Shown here piece by piece: positions 1-9,052 of a DNA stretch of 47,992 nt (the first letter of the stretch is position 1; every line of letters begins with the position of its first letter). Under the pieces are notes generated by a model, which worked only from the letters and a program-made list of their open reading frames with translations, did no database searches and had not been told where the DNA came from. Both the position numbers and the translations under genes were made by a program. The stretch covers positions 1 to 47,992 of the forward strand of contig NZ_QLTK01000044.1 in NCBI RefSeq assembly GCF_003269035.1, given 5' to 3'. Source of the DNA: Paraburkholderia bryophila. Its GTDB lineage: Bacteria > Pseudomonadota > Gammaproteobacteria > Burkholderiales > Burkholderiaceae.

Positions 1-347
1 TGAACCAGTTTGCTATCCTGTTTGGCGAGCGCTTCACGCTCGCACGTGGCTAGAAATCTTTAAACCGCCTCGCACACAAAAATGCGGACAGGTTCGCCTC
101 GCGATGCGCTCGCCGGAAGGGTTCGCCCTGGGGCAGCGGCTTTTTTCCGCGCTGGGGGAGCCATCGGCTTCGCCTCGGCGAGGCGTCGAAATGCTCTGGA
201 TACTGGAATCGATTGGGCGCGGAAAATGGCTTGCAACCTGGCGCGCAAAATCGGTTACACCCACAAGCCAGCAATACTTGCCGCACTGGCGCGCGCCGAT
301 CCAGCAGCGCCCAGCCAGATGCACGACGGCCGCGCGCGAGGTAACCC
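1..347. other. gene-free leader stretch
   Basis: I see no supportable gene here. Several frames stay open, but their translations are rich in Arg, Ala, Pro and Ser with no recognisable domain and overlap one another on both strands, as expected of high-GC non-coding DNA. The stretch runs into the tandem repeats that start at 348 and probably belongs to the same repeat-laden intergenic region. Confidence 0.5.
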
Positions 348-621
348 CTTAGCCGGGCCCGCGTGCGAACAACCGCCGCGGCGCGCGCAGCGCCGCCGGA
401 AGAATGACTGCTGTGTCACGAGCGCGGAATGTGCGAGAACACGGATTCCAGATGAGCCACTACCGCGTCGACACGAGGAACCCACTTAGCAGGGGCCATG
501 CTTGAACAACCGCCACGGCGCGCGCAGCGCCGCCGGAAGAATGACTGCTGTGTCACGAACGCGCAATGCGCGAGAACACAGATTCCAGATGCACCACTAC
601 CCACACTGTGCGAGGGCTCCA
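348..621. repeat. two tandem 137-bp repeat units
   Basis: Two units lie head to tail, 348-484 and 485-621. Both begin CTTAG, contain CGCGCGCAGCGCCGCCGGAA and then GAATGACTGCTGTGTCACGA, and carry the same GATTCCAGATG segment near the end. They differ by scattered substitutions. A third CTTA at 622 keeps the 137-bp spacing and begins the hairpin element. Related copies occur at 47612-47697 (reverse orientation) and 47757-47830 (direct orientation), so this is a dispersed repeat and not a gene. Confidence 0.85.
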
Positions 622-751
622 CTTAAGAATTAGCGGTGTGAGCCGCTTTCTTTTGCCTACTTTTCTTTGCGGCAGGCAAAGAAAAGTAGGTGCCCCCCCG
701 CACAGGGGGAACGCTAATAGACCACTAACAAACCAAGGAAACGCCAAAACC
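519..751. repeat. left arm of a ~233-bp inverted repeat
   Basis: This stretch matches the reverse complement of 47464-47697 almost end to end, with scattered substitutions and a one-base difference in a C run. It consists of one 137-bp-type unit followed by a hairpin block. The hairpin block lies just beyond the stop codon of the cheV gene, and its partner lies just beyond the stop codon of the last regulator gene, in the same orientation relative to the gene. That suggests a repeat that sits at gene 3' ends. Confidence 0.85.
656..690 (-). terminator. 15-bp stem hairpin downstream of cheV
   Basis: CCTACTTTTCTTTGC (656-670) and GCAAAGAAAAGTAGG (676-690) are perfect complements around a 5-nt loop. 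The hairpin is about 75 bases past the cheV stop codon on the minus strand. A second small C5/G5 stem lies between it and the gene. It could end cheV transcription or stabilise the mRNA 3' end. No long U tract follows, so the terminator role is inferred. Confidence 0.6.
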
Positions 752-763
752 AAAAAAAACCAC

Positions 764-1744
764 TCAGACCACAACCTCAACAGCCGCCTTCCCCAACGCA
801 TTCCGAATAGCATCCGCCAATTCAGCAGCAGCAAACTTAGCCACATACCCATTAGCCCCAGCATTCTTCACATGCGCCTCATTAGCCGCCCCGGTCAGAG
901 AAGAATGAATAATGACCGGAATATCCCGAGTCCTCTCATCGGCCTTGATCTGACGGGTCAACATAAACCCATCCATCTCCGGCATCTCAAGATCGGTCAA
1001 CACCAAAGCAATGGTGTCCTTAGCCCGCCCACCATTAGCCTGCGCATCCCGCGCCACCTGCTGCAACGTATTCCAGGCCTCTTCGCCAGTCTTGGTCATC
1101 ACGTAGTCGGCGCCGATCGCGCTCAAAGCCTGCTCGATCAACTTACGCGCAAACCCCGAATCGTCGGCGGCAAGAATCTTGGCGCCGCGCCGAATCCCCA
1201 ACGCGTCGCCCATGACCGACTCCGGATCGACAGCCGGATGCTGCGAAGGAAACACATCCCGCAACACCTGCTCCACGTCGATCACCTGCGCGAGCCGCGA
1301 ATCGCCCGTATTACCGTCGATCCGCGCAATGCTCGTCACCAGATTGCCACCCGCCGCGCCCTCGGCGGACAACACCTGATTCCACTCCAGCCGCACGATA
1401 TCGTCGACTTCCTCGACCGCAAACGCTTGCGTCGAGCGTGCGAACTCGGTCACCAGCAAAATATTCAGACCGCGCGTCGGCTCGCAACCCATCAAGCGCG
1501 GCAGATCGATCACCGGAATGATCTGCCCGCGAATGTCCACCGCGCCCATCACATACGGCGACGATCCGGCAATCGGCGTCACCTGCGGCATCGTCGAAAT
1601 TTCGCGTACCTTGAATACGTTGATGCCGTAAAGCTCATGCTGGTCGCTGCCGGGAACCGAACCCAACCGGTACAGCAACAGTTCGAACTTGTTGGAACTC
1701 GTCAGGTTGGTGCGTTCGTCATTCGCGCGGTGATCTACGGCCAT
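764..1744 (-). CDS. cheV: CheV-type chemotaxis coupling protein
   Basis: 326 residues. The N-terminal part (about 20-165) is a CheW-like coupling domain, with the segments YGINVFKVREI and AVDIRGQIIPVIDL. The C-terminal part (about 190-320) is a receiver domain with Asp251 in LTDLEMPEMDG as the likely phosphate acceptor. CheV proteins link chemoreceptors to the CheA kinase in the cytoplasm and tune adaptation. I chose the ATG at 1744 because GGAG lies seven bases upstream; an upstream in-frame ATG at 1783 has no such site. No other chemotaxis gene is near, so this is an orphan coupling protein. The 3' third uses many T-ending codons, unlike the 5' part. Confidence 0.93.
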   Translation of the reverse strand: MAVDHRANDERTNLTSSNKFELLLYRLGSVPGSDQHELYGINVFKVREISTMPQVTPIAGSSPYVMGAVDIRGQIIPVIDLPRLMGCEPTRGLNILLVTEFARSTQAFAVEEVDDIVRLEWNQVLSAEGAAGGNLVTSIARIDGNTGDSRLAQVIDVEQVLRDVFPSQHPAVDPESVMGDALGIRRGAKILAADDSGFARKLIEQALSAIGADYVMTKTGEEAWNTLQQVARDAQANGGRAKDTIALVLTDLEMPEMDGFMLTRQIKADERTRDIPVIIHSSLTGAANEAHVKNAGANGYVAKFAAAELADAIRNALGKAAVEVVV

Positions 1745-2164
1745 CGGCTTTCTCCAGAATTGCGGTGCGTGGGGTGACGCCATGCATCGTTATGTTCGAC
1801 GCTGGCGCGCGCCCTACCATCCTGTTATCGGCGCGACCGCCGGAAAATTCAGCGTTTCCTCGCTGTTTCAGCAGCATTCTTGACCTATGTTCTGGTTAAC
1901 ACCCACGCACCATCGGGCGCACGAAGCGGGCCGCCGCAATACAGGCCTGTCAAGGCATTCATATGAAGGTTACCTAAGGTTACAGAAGCCACAGCGTCGT
2001 ATCACATGGGGTACGACGCGCCTCCTAGAATTCACAGCGATTAAAGCGTGGCGCCGTCAGCGGCCCGCAAGCTGACTGCAAGGTCGGAACGTGGTCGCGC
2101 GTTGCAGATCGACGCGGGGCGTACACGCATCGCTGTCGTTTCGCTTCCACCTGAAGGAGAACAT
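1745..2164. other. divergent intergenic region, cheV / DUF4142
   Basis: A 420-base non-coding stretch that must hold both promoters. Visible signals are a perfect palindrome ACAGGCCTGT at 1941-1950 and a direct repeat AAGGTTAC at 1966-1973 and 1976-1983, one helical turn apart. Either could bind a regulator, but neither matches a site I recognise. No gene is supported. Confidence 0.4.
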
Positions 2165-2725
2165 ATGAACCGCTTGCCTCTCGCCACATTCACCGGTGCC
2201 TGCATGGCCAGTCTGCTGCTCGTCGCCAACGTTGCCCATGCGCAAACCGCCGCACCCGCGGCGGCGGATGCGGGCCGTTTGCATGCCGCCGATCAGGCGT
2301 TCATCGCCGACGGCACCCAGGTCGTCGCGACGCAACGCGACGCCGCACGCATCGCGACGTCCCGCTCCACCGATCGCGACGTGAAAGCGTTCGCCGAACG
2401 CGTTTCGACCGACAACGCAAAAATCTCCGATGCACTGCGCGCAGCCAGCCCGCGCGGTGTCGACGTGCCGAAGAACGATCCGGACGCAGCGGTGCTCGCC
2501 AGCATCAACAACCTGCGCGGCGCCGACTTCGACAAGACTTATATCGAACAGGTCGCGCTCGTCGGCGAACAGAAAGCGTTGTCGGCGTTCCAGGCGGAAA
2601 TCGCGTCGGGCCGCGACGATCAGTTGAAGGCGGTCGCGAAGCAGGCGCTGCCGACCATCCAGGCGCACTACGCAATGGCGCAGGACCTCGCCAAGCGCAA
2701 GCACCTCGCCGTCAGCACGCAATAG
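2165..2725 (+). CDS. DUF4142 family periplasmic protein
   Basis: 186 residues. The first 25 or so form a signal peptide ending near AHAQ, so the product is exported to the periplasm. The rest is helical, with the pattern typical of DUF4142 proteins: an early ADQAFIADGTQ segment, a middle VKAFAERVSTDNAKIS segment and a final QAHYAMAQDLAKR. The biochemical role of this ferritin-like-fold family is not established; members are often stress-associated. AAGGAG lies five bases before the ATG at 2165 and decides the start, although the frame is open further upstream. It appears to be transcribed alone. Confidence 0.85.
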   Translation: MNRLPLATFTGACMASLLLVANVAHAQTAAPAAADAGRLHAADQAFIADGTQVVATQRDAARIATSRSTDRDVKAFAERVSTDNAKISDALRAASPRGVDVPKNDPDAAVLASINNLRGADFDKTYIEQVALVGEQKALSAFQAEIASGRDDQLKAVAKQALPTIQAHYAMAQDLAKRKHLAVSTQ

Positions 2726-2909
2726 CACGCAATAGCAGGCAAATAACGCGCGGCGCGACGCACACGGCACGCAGCCGCCCATTCGAATGCGGTCTTTTCG
2801 GCGATAATCGGCTTCGTTCTTTCGAACGCGGTGCACGCGCGATCAATGCGCTGCATCGCTCCCGAAAGCGCTTTCACGATTCCATCCGCATTCAATACAA
2901 GCTCACCGT

Positions 2910-4619
2910 ATGGGCAAGCCCGCCAATCTGCCGCAACAGTTGGACTCGATGCTTCGGCAAGCCGTCGCGCTTCAACAGAACGGCGCCTTCGCCGAAGCCG
3001 AAGAACTCTATCGCGAGATTCTCGAACTCAAGCCTCGTCACTTCGACGCGCTGCAATTGCTGGGCGCACTCGCGCTGCAAGCGGGCCGTCTGGAGGAGGG
3101 CGTCGAGTTGCTGAAGAGAGCGCTGGCGGTCAACGCGAGACAGGCGCCGATCCACTCGAATCTCGCCTATGCGTTGAACGCCTTGCAGCGATTCGACGAA
3201 GGCCTCGCGAGCGCGGAGCGCGCGCTCGCCTTGCAGGCAAAATTCCCCGACGCGCTGAATAATCGCGGCAACGCCCAAGCCGGTCTGAACCAGCCGCTCG
3301 ACGCACTCGGCAGTTTCGACCGCGCCATCGCGTTGACGCCGGCTTTCGCGCAGGCCTGGAACAATCGCGCGTGCGTGCTGCGCGATCTGGGCCGTCCCGC
3401 GGATGCGCTCGCCAGTTGCGATCACGCGCTCGAATTGCAGCCGAACTATCCCGATGCATGGAGCAATCGCGGCAATGCGCTCAGCGATCTGAACCGGCCG
3501 CACGACGCTGAGCTGAGCTACCGGCGTGCGCTCGAACTCGCGCCGGCTTTCGCCGATGCATGGAACAATCTCGGCCTCACGCAGATCGACCTCGGTCGGC
3601 ACGCGGAAGCCCTGGCCAGTTACGAACGTGCGCTGGCGGTGAATCCCGCGGCGGCGGAAACGCATTGGAACGAATCGCTGTGTCTGCTGCAAATGGGGCA
3701 GCTCGAAGCCGGCTTTCGCCAATACGAATGGCGCTGGGAGCGCAACCGGATCAAGGCGGGTAAGCGCAGCTTCGCGCAGCCGCTGTGGCTCGGCGATTTT
3801 TCGATTGAAGGCAAAACGATTCTGCTGCATGCCGAACAGGGCCTGGGCGATACGCTGCAGTTTTGCCGCTATGCGGCGCTGGTGTCGGCACTCGGCGCGA
3901 AGGTCGTACTCGAAGTGCCCGCCGAGTTGACGCGGCTCATGACGACGCTCGACGGTGTGGATCAGTTGATCGAAGCCGGGCAGCCGCTGCCGCCGTTCGA
4001 TTGCCACTGCCCGCTGCTGAGTTTGCCGCTCGCCTTCAAGACCGACCTCGCGAACATTCCGTCGGCCACGCCGTATCTGTTCGCGGATAACGATGCGGTC
4101 GAGCAATGGCGCAAGCGTCTCGACGAGCACGCAAACGGCCGGCTCAAAGTCGGTCTGGTTTGGGCCGGCGGCAACCGGCCGCACGTCGCGGAATTACGCA
4201 AGAACGACGCGCGCCGTTCGATCACGTTCGAGCGGCTCGCGCCGATACTCGAGGTGCCGAACGTGCAGTTCTTCAGCCTGCAAAAAGGCGCGGCGGCAAT
4301 GCAGCTTGCGGATAGCGATGCGGGCCGTCACACGGTCGTCGACTACACCGAAGCGCTGCACGATTTCGCCGACACCGCCGCGCTCGTCGCCAACCTCGAT
4401 CTGGTGATTTCCGTCGATACGTCCACGGCGCATCTGGCCGGCGCAATGGACCGGCCAGTGTGGATCCTGAACCGCTTCGACACCTGCTGGCGCTGGATGC
4501 TGGAGCGTAGCGACACGCCCTGGTATCCGAGTGCGCGTCTGTTCCGGCAGCCGGCTTTGGGCGACTGGGACAGCGTGATCCACGCCGTGCGCGAAGCGCT
4601 CGCCACGCTCACAACCTAG
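2910..4619 (+). CDS. TPR protein with glycosyltransferase-9-like domain
   Basis: 569 residues. The first ~270 are a row of tetratricopeptide repeats with the usual A-x-x-N/Y-x-x-L-x-x-L spacing, for example ALNNRGNAQAGLNQPLDALG and AWNNLGLTQIDLGRHAEALA. The second half resembles the glycosyltransferase family 9 fold, with LLHAEQGLGDTLQFCRYA near the middle and LVISVDTSTAHLAGAMDRPV near the end, the latter like the nucleotide-sugar site of heptosyltransferases. It probably transfers a sugar to a protein or envelope acceptor in the cytoplasm, with the repeats binding the target. The acceptor is unknown. The start has no strong ribosome-binding site. It stands alone between DUF4142 and an aldo/keto reductase. 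Confidence 0.8.
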   Translation: MGKPANLPQQLDSMLRQAVALQQNGAFAEAEELYREILELKPRHFDALQLLGALALQAGRLEEGVELLKRALAVNARQAPIHSNLAYALNALQRFDEGLASAERALALQAKFPDALNNRGNAQAGLNQPLDALGSFDRAIALTPAFAQAWNNRACVLRDLGRPADALASCDHALELQPNYPDAWSNRGNALSDLNRPHDAELSYRRALELAPAFADAWNNLGLTQIDLGRHAEALASYERALAVNPAAAETHWNESLCLLQMGQLEAGFRQYEWRWERNRIKAGKRSFAQPLWLGDFSIEGKTILLHAEQGLGDTLQFCRYAALVSALGAKVVLEVPAELTRLMTTLDGVDQLIEAGQPLPPFDCHCPLLSLPLAFKTDLANIPSATPYLFADNDAVEQWRKRLDEHANGRLKVGLVWAGGNRPHVAELRKNDARRSITFERLAPILEVPNVQFFSLQKGAAAMQLADSDAGRHTVVDYTEALHDFADTAALVANLDLVISVDTSTAHLAGAMDRPVWILNRFDTCWRWMLERSDTPWYPSARLFRQPALGDWDSVIHAVREALATLTT

Positions 4620-4709
4620 CGTAAAACTGCCGTCCTGGCCGACGCGTTTTTGCCGACGCGCGTAGACTGAACGTCCGTTTATCGACGGCTAGGCCACGGA
4701 GATTCATCA

Positions 4710-5735
4710 ATGGAATACAGACATCTGGGTGCATCCGGTTTCAAGGTGCCGGTACTGAGTTTCGGCACGGGCACATTCGGCGGCAAGGGCGAGTTCTTCG
4801 AAGCGTGGGGCGGCAGCGACGTCGCCGAGGCGCGTCGTTTGATCGACATCTGTTTCGATGCGGGCGTCACCATGTTCGATAGCGCCGACATCTATTCGAA
4901 CGGCGCGTCGGAGTCGGTGCTCGGCGAAGCGCTCAAGGGCAAGCGCGACAAGGCGATCATTTCGACCAAGGCGACCTTCCGTTTCGACGATAGTCCGAAC
5001 AACGTCGGTTCGTCGCGTTTTCATCTGATTCAGGCGGTCGACGCCGCGCTCAAGCGTCTGCAAACCGACTACATCGATCTGTTCCAGTTACATGGATTCG
5101 ACGCCAGAACGCCGATCGCCGAAGTGATGTCCACGCTCGACGATCTGGTGCGCGCCGGCAAGATCCGCTACACCGGTGTGTCGAATTTTTCGGGCTGGCA
5201 TCTGATGAAATCGCAGGATGTCGCGGACCGTTACGGCTATCCGCGCTATGTCGCGAATCAGGCGTACTACTCGCTGGTGGGTCGCGATTACGAGTGGGAA
5301 TTGATGCCGCTCGGCATCGACCAGGGCGTCGGCGCGGTGGTGTGGAGTCCGCTTGGCTGGGGGCGTTTGACCGGCAAGATCAAGCGCGGCCAGGCGCTGC
5401 CCGAAACCAGCCGCCTGCATAAAACCGCCGACATGGGGCCGCCGGTGCCGGACGAGTATCTGTTCCGCGTGCTCGACGCGATCGACGAGGTGGCGGCCGA
5501 AACCGGCAAGACCGTGCCGCAGATTGCGCTGAACTGGCTGTTGCAGCGGCCGACAGTGTCGACGGTGCTGATCGGCGCGCGCAACGAGGAACAGCTGCGG
5601 CAGAACCTCGGCGCGGTGGGTTGGAATCTGACGCCCGAACAGATGGCGAAGCTCGACGCGGCGAGCGCCGTGCGTCCCGCTTATCCGTACTGGCATCAGG
5701 AAGGGTTCACGGAGCGCAATCCGAAGGTCGTTTAA
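4710..5735 (+). CDS. aldo/keto reductase
   Basis: 341 residues, normal for the family. The catalytic tetrad is readable: Asp57 and Tyr62 in FDSADIYSNG, Lys87 in STKATF and His128 in LFQLHGFD. The protein should be a cytosolic NADPH-dependent (alpha/beta)8-barrel that reduces aldehydes or ketones; the substrate cannot be told from sequence. The YIDLFQLHGFD and TGVSNFSGWH segments place it with the YdjG/YajO-like or beta-subunit-like branch. The gene is a single unit that converges on the SDR gene, with a strong hairpin between them. Confidence 0.92.
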   Translation: MEYRHLGASGFKVPVLSFGTGTFGGKGEFFEAWGGSDVAEARRLIDICFDAGVTMFDSADIYSNGASESVLGEALKGKRDKAIISTKATFRFDDSPNNVGSSRFHLIQAVDAALKRLQTDYIDLFQLHGFDARTPIAEVMSTLDDLVRAGKIRYTGVSNFSGWHLMKSQDVADRYGYPRYVANQAYYSLVGRDYEWELMPLGIDQGVGAVVWSPLGWGRLTGKIKRGQALPETSRLHKTADMGPPVPDEYLFRVLDAIDEVAAETGKTVPQIALNWLLQRPTVSTVLIGARNEEQLRQNLGAVGWNLTPEQMAKLDAASAVRPAYPYWHQEGFTERNPKVV

Positions 5736-5760
5736 GCGTCTCTTTCTAAGCAACACCATG

Positions 5761-5812
5761 GCCACGCGCCGCGATCGAACGTGTTCTCACACGTCCAGCC
5801 GCGGCGCGTGGC
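5761..5812. terminator. nested bidirectional hairpin between convergent genes
   Basis: A perfect 13-bp outer stem (GCCACGCGCCGCG at 5761-5773 with CGCGGCGCGTGGC at 5800-5812) encloses a perfect 6-bp inner stem (ACGTGT at 5779-5784 with ACACGT at 5789-5794, loop TCTC). It lies between the ends of the aldo/keto reductase and SDR genes, where it could stop transcription from both sides. There is no long T run, so termination is inferred from the structure and place. Confidence 0.7.
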
Positions 5813-5854
5813 GATTTCATTTCCGCACTACGTCATGCGTCATTTCAGCCTCAA

Positions 5855-6598
5855 TCAGGCCAACCCGCCGTTCGCGCGCAACGTCTGGCCATTGACCCAA
5901 CCTGAGTCCGGGCCTGCGAGGAACGACACCACGGCGGCGATATCGTCCGGCTCGCCGAGGCGTTCCAGCGGCGGCATTTTCGCGTAGGTCTGGATCTGCT
6001 CGTCGCTTTTGCCTTCGAAGAACAGCGCCGTCGCAACCGGTCCCGGCGCTACCGCGTTGACGGTGATGTGACGGCCGCGCAGTTCCTTCGCGAAGATCTG
6101 CGTGAACGCTTCGACCGCCGCCTTGGTCGCGGTGTAGATCGCGTAGCCCGGCAGATTCAGCGCGAGCACCGTGCTCGAAAAATTGACGATACGGCCGCCG
6201 TCGTTCATTCGTTTGGCGGCTTCGCGCAAGGTGTTGAAGGTGCCGCGTACGTTGATGTCGAAGGTCTGGTCGTAGACAGCGTCGCTGGTATCGGCGAGTG
6301 GCATGGGCTTGAATACGCCGGCGTTGTTGACCAGCAGATCCACTTTGCCCAATTGCTGTTCGGTGGTCTCGAACAGGCGGCGCACGTCGTCGGGATTCGA
6401 CACGTCGGCTTTCACCGCAATGGCTTTGGCGCCTTCCGCCGCAAGTTTCGCGACGAGCGCGTCGGCTTCGGTGGAACGCAACGCATAGTTGACGACGATC
6501 GCGAAACCATCGCTGGCGAGGCGTTGCGCAACCGCCGCGCCAATGCCGCGCGAGGCGCCGGTGACGATAGCGACGCGAGCGTTTTTCGTGCTGTTCAT
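5855..6598 (-). CDS. SDR-family oxidoreductase
   Basis: 247 residues, a classical short-chain dehydrogenase. The cofactor motif TGASRGIG is at 13-20, NNAG at about 91-94, and the catalytic Tyr155 and Lys159 are in YTATK. The residues after beta-2 (NYALRS) suit NADP(H). It should be a cytosolic tetramer acting on a carbonyl or alcohol substrate that sequence alone cannot name; FabG-like and glucose-dehydrogenase-like enzymes share these motifs. A LysR gene is transcribed divergently 139 bases away and probably controls it. Confidence 0.92.
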   Translation of the reverse strand: MNSTKNARVAIVTGASRGIGAAVAQRLASDGFAIVVNYALRSTEADALVAKLAAEGAKAIAVKADVSNPDDVRRLFETTEQQLGKVDLLVNNAGVFKPMPLADTSDAVYDQTFDINVRGTFNTLREAAKRMNDGGRIVNFSSTVLALNLPGYAIYTATKAAVEAFTQIFAKELRGRHITVNAVAPGPVATALFFEGKSDEQIQTYAKMPPLERLGEPDDIAAVVSFLAGPDSGWVNGQTLRANGGLA

Positions 6599-6737
6599 GA
6601 TTCGTTCCCTTGGGATGGAGAGTGGATGAGACGCATCATGAGCGCTTTTCCCGTCGAGATAATCCAGCTAGACTGGGTATCATCATTCCATTTGCTTTAA
6701 TAATGGGCGGCAAACTGGCTGCAAAAGGGCGTCCAGC

Positions 6738-7637
6738 ATGGATCGTTTCGAGGAAATGCGCGTGTTCGTGCGGATCGCCGAGCGGCAAAGCTTCACGCGC
6801 GCGGCGGACGATCTGCAGATTCCGCGCGCCACCGTCACCACGCTGATGAAGCGTATGGAGCAGCGGCTCGGCGCGCGGCTGCTGGAGCGCAACACGCGCA
6901 CGGTGCGGCTCACGCCCGACGGCGAAGCGTATTACGGCCGCTGCGTGCGCCTGATCGCTGATATGGAGGAGGCGGAGGGCTCGTTTTCGAATCTCGCGCC
7001 GAAAGGGCTGCTGCGGGTGAATCTGCAAGGTACGCTGGCGCGCTATTTCATCGTGCCGGCGCTGCCGGCGTTTCTGGCGCGCTTTCCCGACATCGAGTTG
7101 ATGATCGGCGAAGACGACCGCTACGTCGATCTGGTGCGCGAAGGGATTGATTGCGTGCTGCGGGCCGGCAATCTGCAGGATTCGTCGATGGTCGGGCGGC
7201 GCGTCGCGCTGCTGCCGCAGGTGACGGTGGCGAGTCCCGCCTATCTGGCGGTGTATGGCGAACCTGGCCATCCGGACGCGTTGACCACGCATCGGGCGGT
7301 CAATTATGTGTCGAGCGCGACCGGCAAGCCGGTGCCGCTGGAGTTCAGCGTCGACGGCCGCGAGGTGGCGATGGTCTTGCCGTCCGCCGTCTCGGTGAGT
7401 GGCGTTGAGCTCTACACGGGGTCGGCGCTTGCCGGGCTCGGCATCGTGCAGGTGCCGCAATACCGCGTGGCGGATGAGCTCGCAGCGGGGCGTCTGCGGG
7501 TCATTCTCGCGGACTTCCCGCCGCCGCCGATGACGGTGTCCGTGCTGCATCCGCAGAACCGTCAGTTGTCGTCGCGAGTGCGGGTGTTTGCGCAGTGGCT
7601 GCGCGAGATTTTCGAAGCCTCGGCCGTCGGCGTGTGA
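6738..7637 (+). CDS. LysR-type transcriptional regulator
   Basis: 299 residues. The N-terminal winged helix (about 1-60) has the family pattern FVRIAERQSFTRAADDL followed by LLERNTRTVRLTPDGEAYY. The rest is the periplasmic-binding-like effector domain. Proteins of this subgroup often control a divergently transcribed oxidoreductase, and here the SDR gene starts 139 bases away on the other strand, so it is the likely target. The effector is unknown. A short terminator-like hairpin lies ~105 bases after the stop codon. Confidence 0.93.
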   Translation: MDRFEEMRVFVRIAERQSFTRAADDLQIPRATVTTLMKRMEQRLGARLLERNTRTVRLTPDGEAYYGRCVRLIADMEEAEGSFSNLAPKGLLRVNLQGTLARYFIVPALPAFLARFPDIELMIGEDDRYVDLVREGIDCVLRAGNLQDSSMVGRRVALLPQVTVASPAYLAVYGEPGHPDALTTHRAVNYVSSATGKPVPLEFSVDGREVAMVLPSAVSVSGVELYTGSALAGLGIVQVPQYRVADELAAGRLRVILADFPPPPMTVSVLHPQNRQLSSRVRVFAQWLREIFEASAVGV

Positions 7638-7741
7638 AAGCGAAAGCAGTGCTGGTGCGGTGAACGGTTCGCCTGCGGCGCGTTTTAGCGCGCGTTCTTT
7701 TATGCGAGCGTGGCGGCGTCTCGTGGGATCATACGCACCGT

Positions 7742-7761
7742 GCCGGGCAATCCGGCTTTTT
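7742..7761 (+). terminator. rho-independent terminator candidate
   Basis: GCCGG (7742-7746) pairs with CCGGC (7752-7756) around GCAAT, and TTTTT follows at 7757-7761. It sits between the LysR gene and the SSB-like gene. The stem is short, but the T run directly after it supports intrinsic termination of the LysR transcript. Confidence 0.5.
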
Positions 7762-7817
7762 GCACGGCACGCCCCGAAGTCAGTCGCGTTGGGGCACGCA
7801 ATCACAGGAGCAGGGCA

Positions 7818-8135
7818 ATGATCGATGGACTGGTGGGCGGACGCCTGTATGGCGAAGCGCAGATTCGCACGGGGCAAAACGGCAGACGTTTCGTGACGTG
7901 CAAGGTAAGGGCAACCACCAACGACGGCGACACGATTTTCGTCAACGTGATCGCGTTCGACGACGACGTGCAAACCGCGCTACTCGCGCTGAGCGATGCG
8001 GACAGCGTCGCGCTGAGCGGCACCTTGACGCCGAAGGTGTGGACCGACAAGAACGGGCTCGTCAAGCCGGCCGTGGACATGATCGCCCATCGGCTTCTCA
8101 CCGCTTACGAAGGCCGCCGCGAAGAGGGTGCCTGA
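7818..8135 (+). CDS. small SSB-like OB-fold protein
   Basis: 105 residues. The segments MIDGLVGGRLYGEAQIRTG, RFVTCKVRATTNDG and VNVIAFDDDV match the first strands of single-stranded-DNA-binding OB folds. The acidic C-terminal tail through which true SSB recruits partners is missing: the protein ends KREEGA-like, without DDIPF. It is therefore more likely an accessory single-domain SSB than the housekeeping protein. AGGAG and AGGG precede the ATG at 7818. Its stop codon overlaps the 3' end of the converging LysR gene by about 30 bases. A role in DNA repair or replication is inferred from the fold only. Confidence 0.7.
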   Translation: MIDGLVGGRLYGEAQIRTGQNGRRFVTCKVRATTNDGDTIFVNVIAFDDDVQTALLALSDADSVALSGTLTPKVWTDKNGLVKPAVDMIAHRLLTAYEGRREEGA

Positions 8136-9031
8136 GCAAGCTTGCGCGGCTCGCCACCGCTGTCGCGCAGATAGTCGACGAAGCGCTCGGCGACCGGCTC
8201 CGCGTCGCCGCTTCTGCGCAGAAGCAGCACTTGCGACAATAGCGTCTCGCCCTTCAACGGCAGAAAACACACGCGCGGATCTTCGATTTGCCGCAACGTG
8301 TAGGGCACCAGCGCGACGCCCATGCCGAATCCGACCATCGTGACCACGGTTTGCCACAAACGCGCCTCGTGACGAATCAACGGACTGAACCCGGCGCTCA
8401 CGCACTGCGCGATGATCAGATCGTGATAATGCGGCGACACGGTGCGCGGAAACAGAATGAACGGTTCCTGCGCCAGCGCCTGCAAATCCACTTTGCGCCG
8501 CTTCGCCAACGCATGACCGGCCGGCAGGCAAATCAGGAACGGCTCGGAGAAAACCGGCGTGGAGGTGACGTCGGACGGGAAATTGCCCCAATGCGCGCAG
8601 CCCATGTCGATCTGCATCCGCTGGATCGCGTGGACCTGTTCGCTCGTGTTCATCTCTTTCAGCACGATTTCGACGCCCGGATAATCCGCCTCGAATCGAC
8701 GCACGGCCTGCGGCATGCCACGGTACAACATGGAATTCACGAAGCCGATTCTGAGCCGGCCCGCGAGCCCATGCGCCGAACGAACCGTGATGCGCTCCGC
8801 CTCGCTCGCTTGCAATAAGAGCCGCCGCGCTTCGCCGAGCAGCACCTGACCGGCGTTGGTCAACGCGACCGTCTTGTTGGTGCGCGCAAGCAGTTGCACG
8901 CCAAGCCGCTCTTCGAACTTGCGAATGTCGAAACTGAGCGCGGGCTGCGAAATGAACAGCCGCTTGGCCGCGCGGCCGAAATGCAGCTCTTCGGCGACCG
9001 CCACGAAATAGCGTAATTGTTTCAGGTCCAC
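8105..9031 (-). CDS. LysR-type regulator of the acyl-CoA module
   Basis: 308 residues. The winged helix begins MDLKQLRYFVAVAEELHFGR and includes LFISQPALSFDIRKFEERLG, the pattern of the BenM/CatM-like branch of LysR proteins that sense aromatic or small organic acids. The effector domain follows to the C-terminus. It is divergent from the acyl-CoA dehydrogenase gene, with two dyad sequences in between that suit LysR binding. It most likely activates the dehydrogenase, CoA-transferase and transporter genes when their acid substrate is present. That link is inferred from position. Confidence 0.92.
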   Translation of the reverse strand: MDLKQLRYFVAVAEELHFGRAAKRLFISQPALSFDIRKFEERLGVQLLARTNKTVALTNAGQVLLGEARRLLLQASEAERITVRSAHGLAGRLRIGFVNSMLYRGMPQAVRRFEADYPGVEIVLKEMNTSEQVHAIQRMQIDMGCAHWGNFPSDVTSTPVFSEPFLICLPAGHALAKRRKVDLQALAQEPFILFPRTVSPHYHDLIIAQCVSAGFSPLIRHEARLWQTVVTMVGFGMGVALVPYTLRQIEDPRVCFLPLKGETLLSQVLLLRRSGDAEPVAERFVDYLRDSGGEPRKLAQAPSSRRPS

Positions 9032-9052
9032 GGCGGTCTCCGGTTTTTTGAT

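Noticed and set aside
82..489. Open frame of 135 codons in the left repeats
   Set aside because: It covers non-coding tandem repeats, competes with other open frames on both strands and has an Arg/Ala/Pro-rich translation.
566..1777. Plus-strand open frame of 403 codons across the left repeat and cheV
   Set aside because: It is antisense to cheV, begins inside the repeat and has no recognisable domain.
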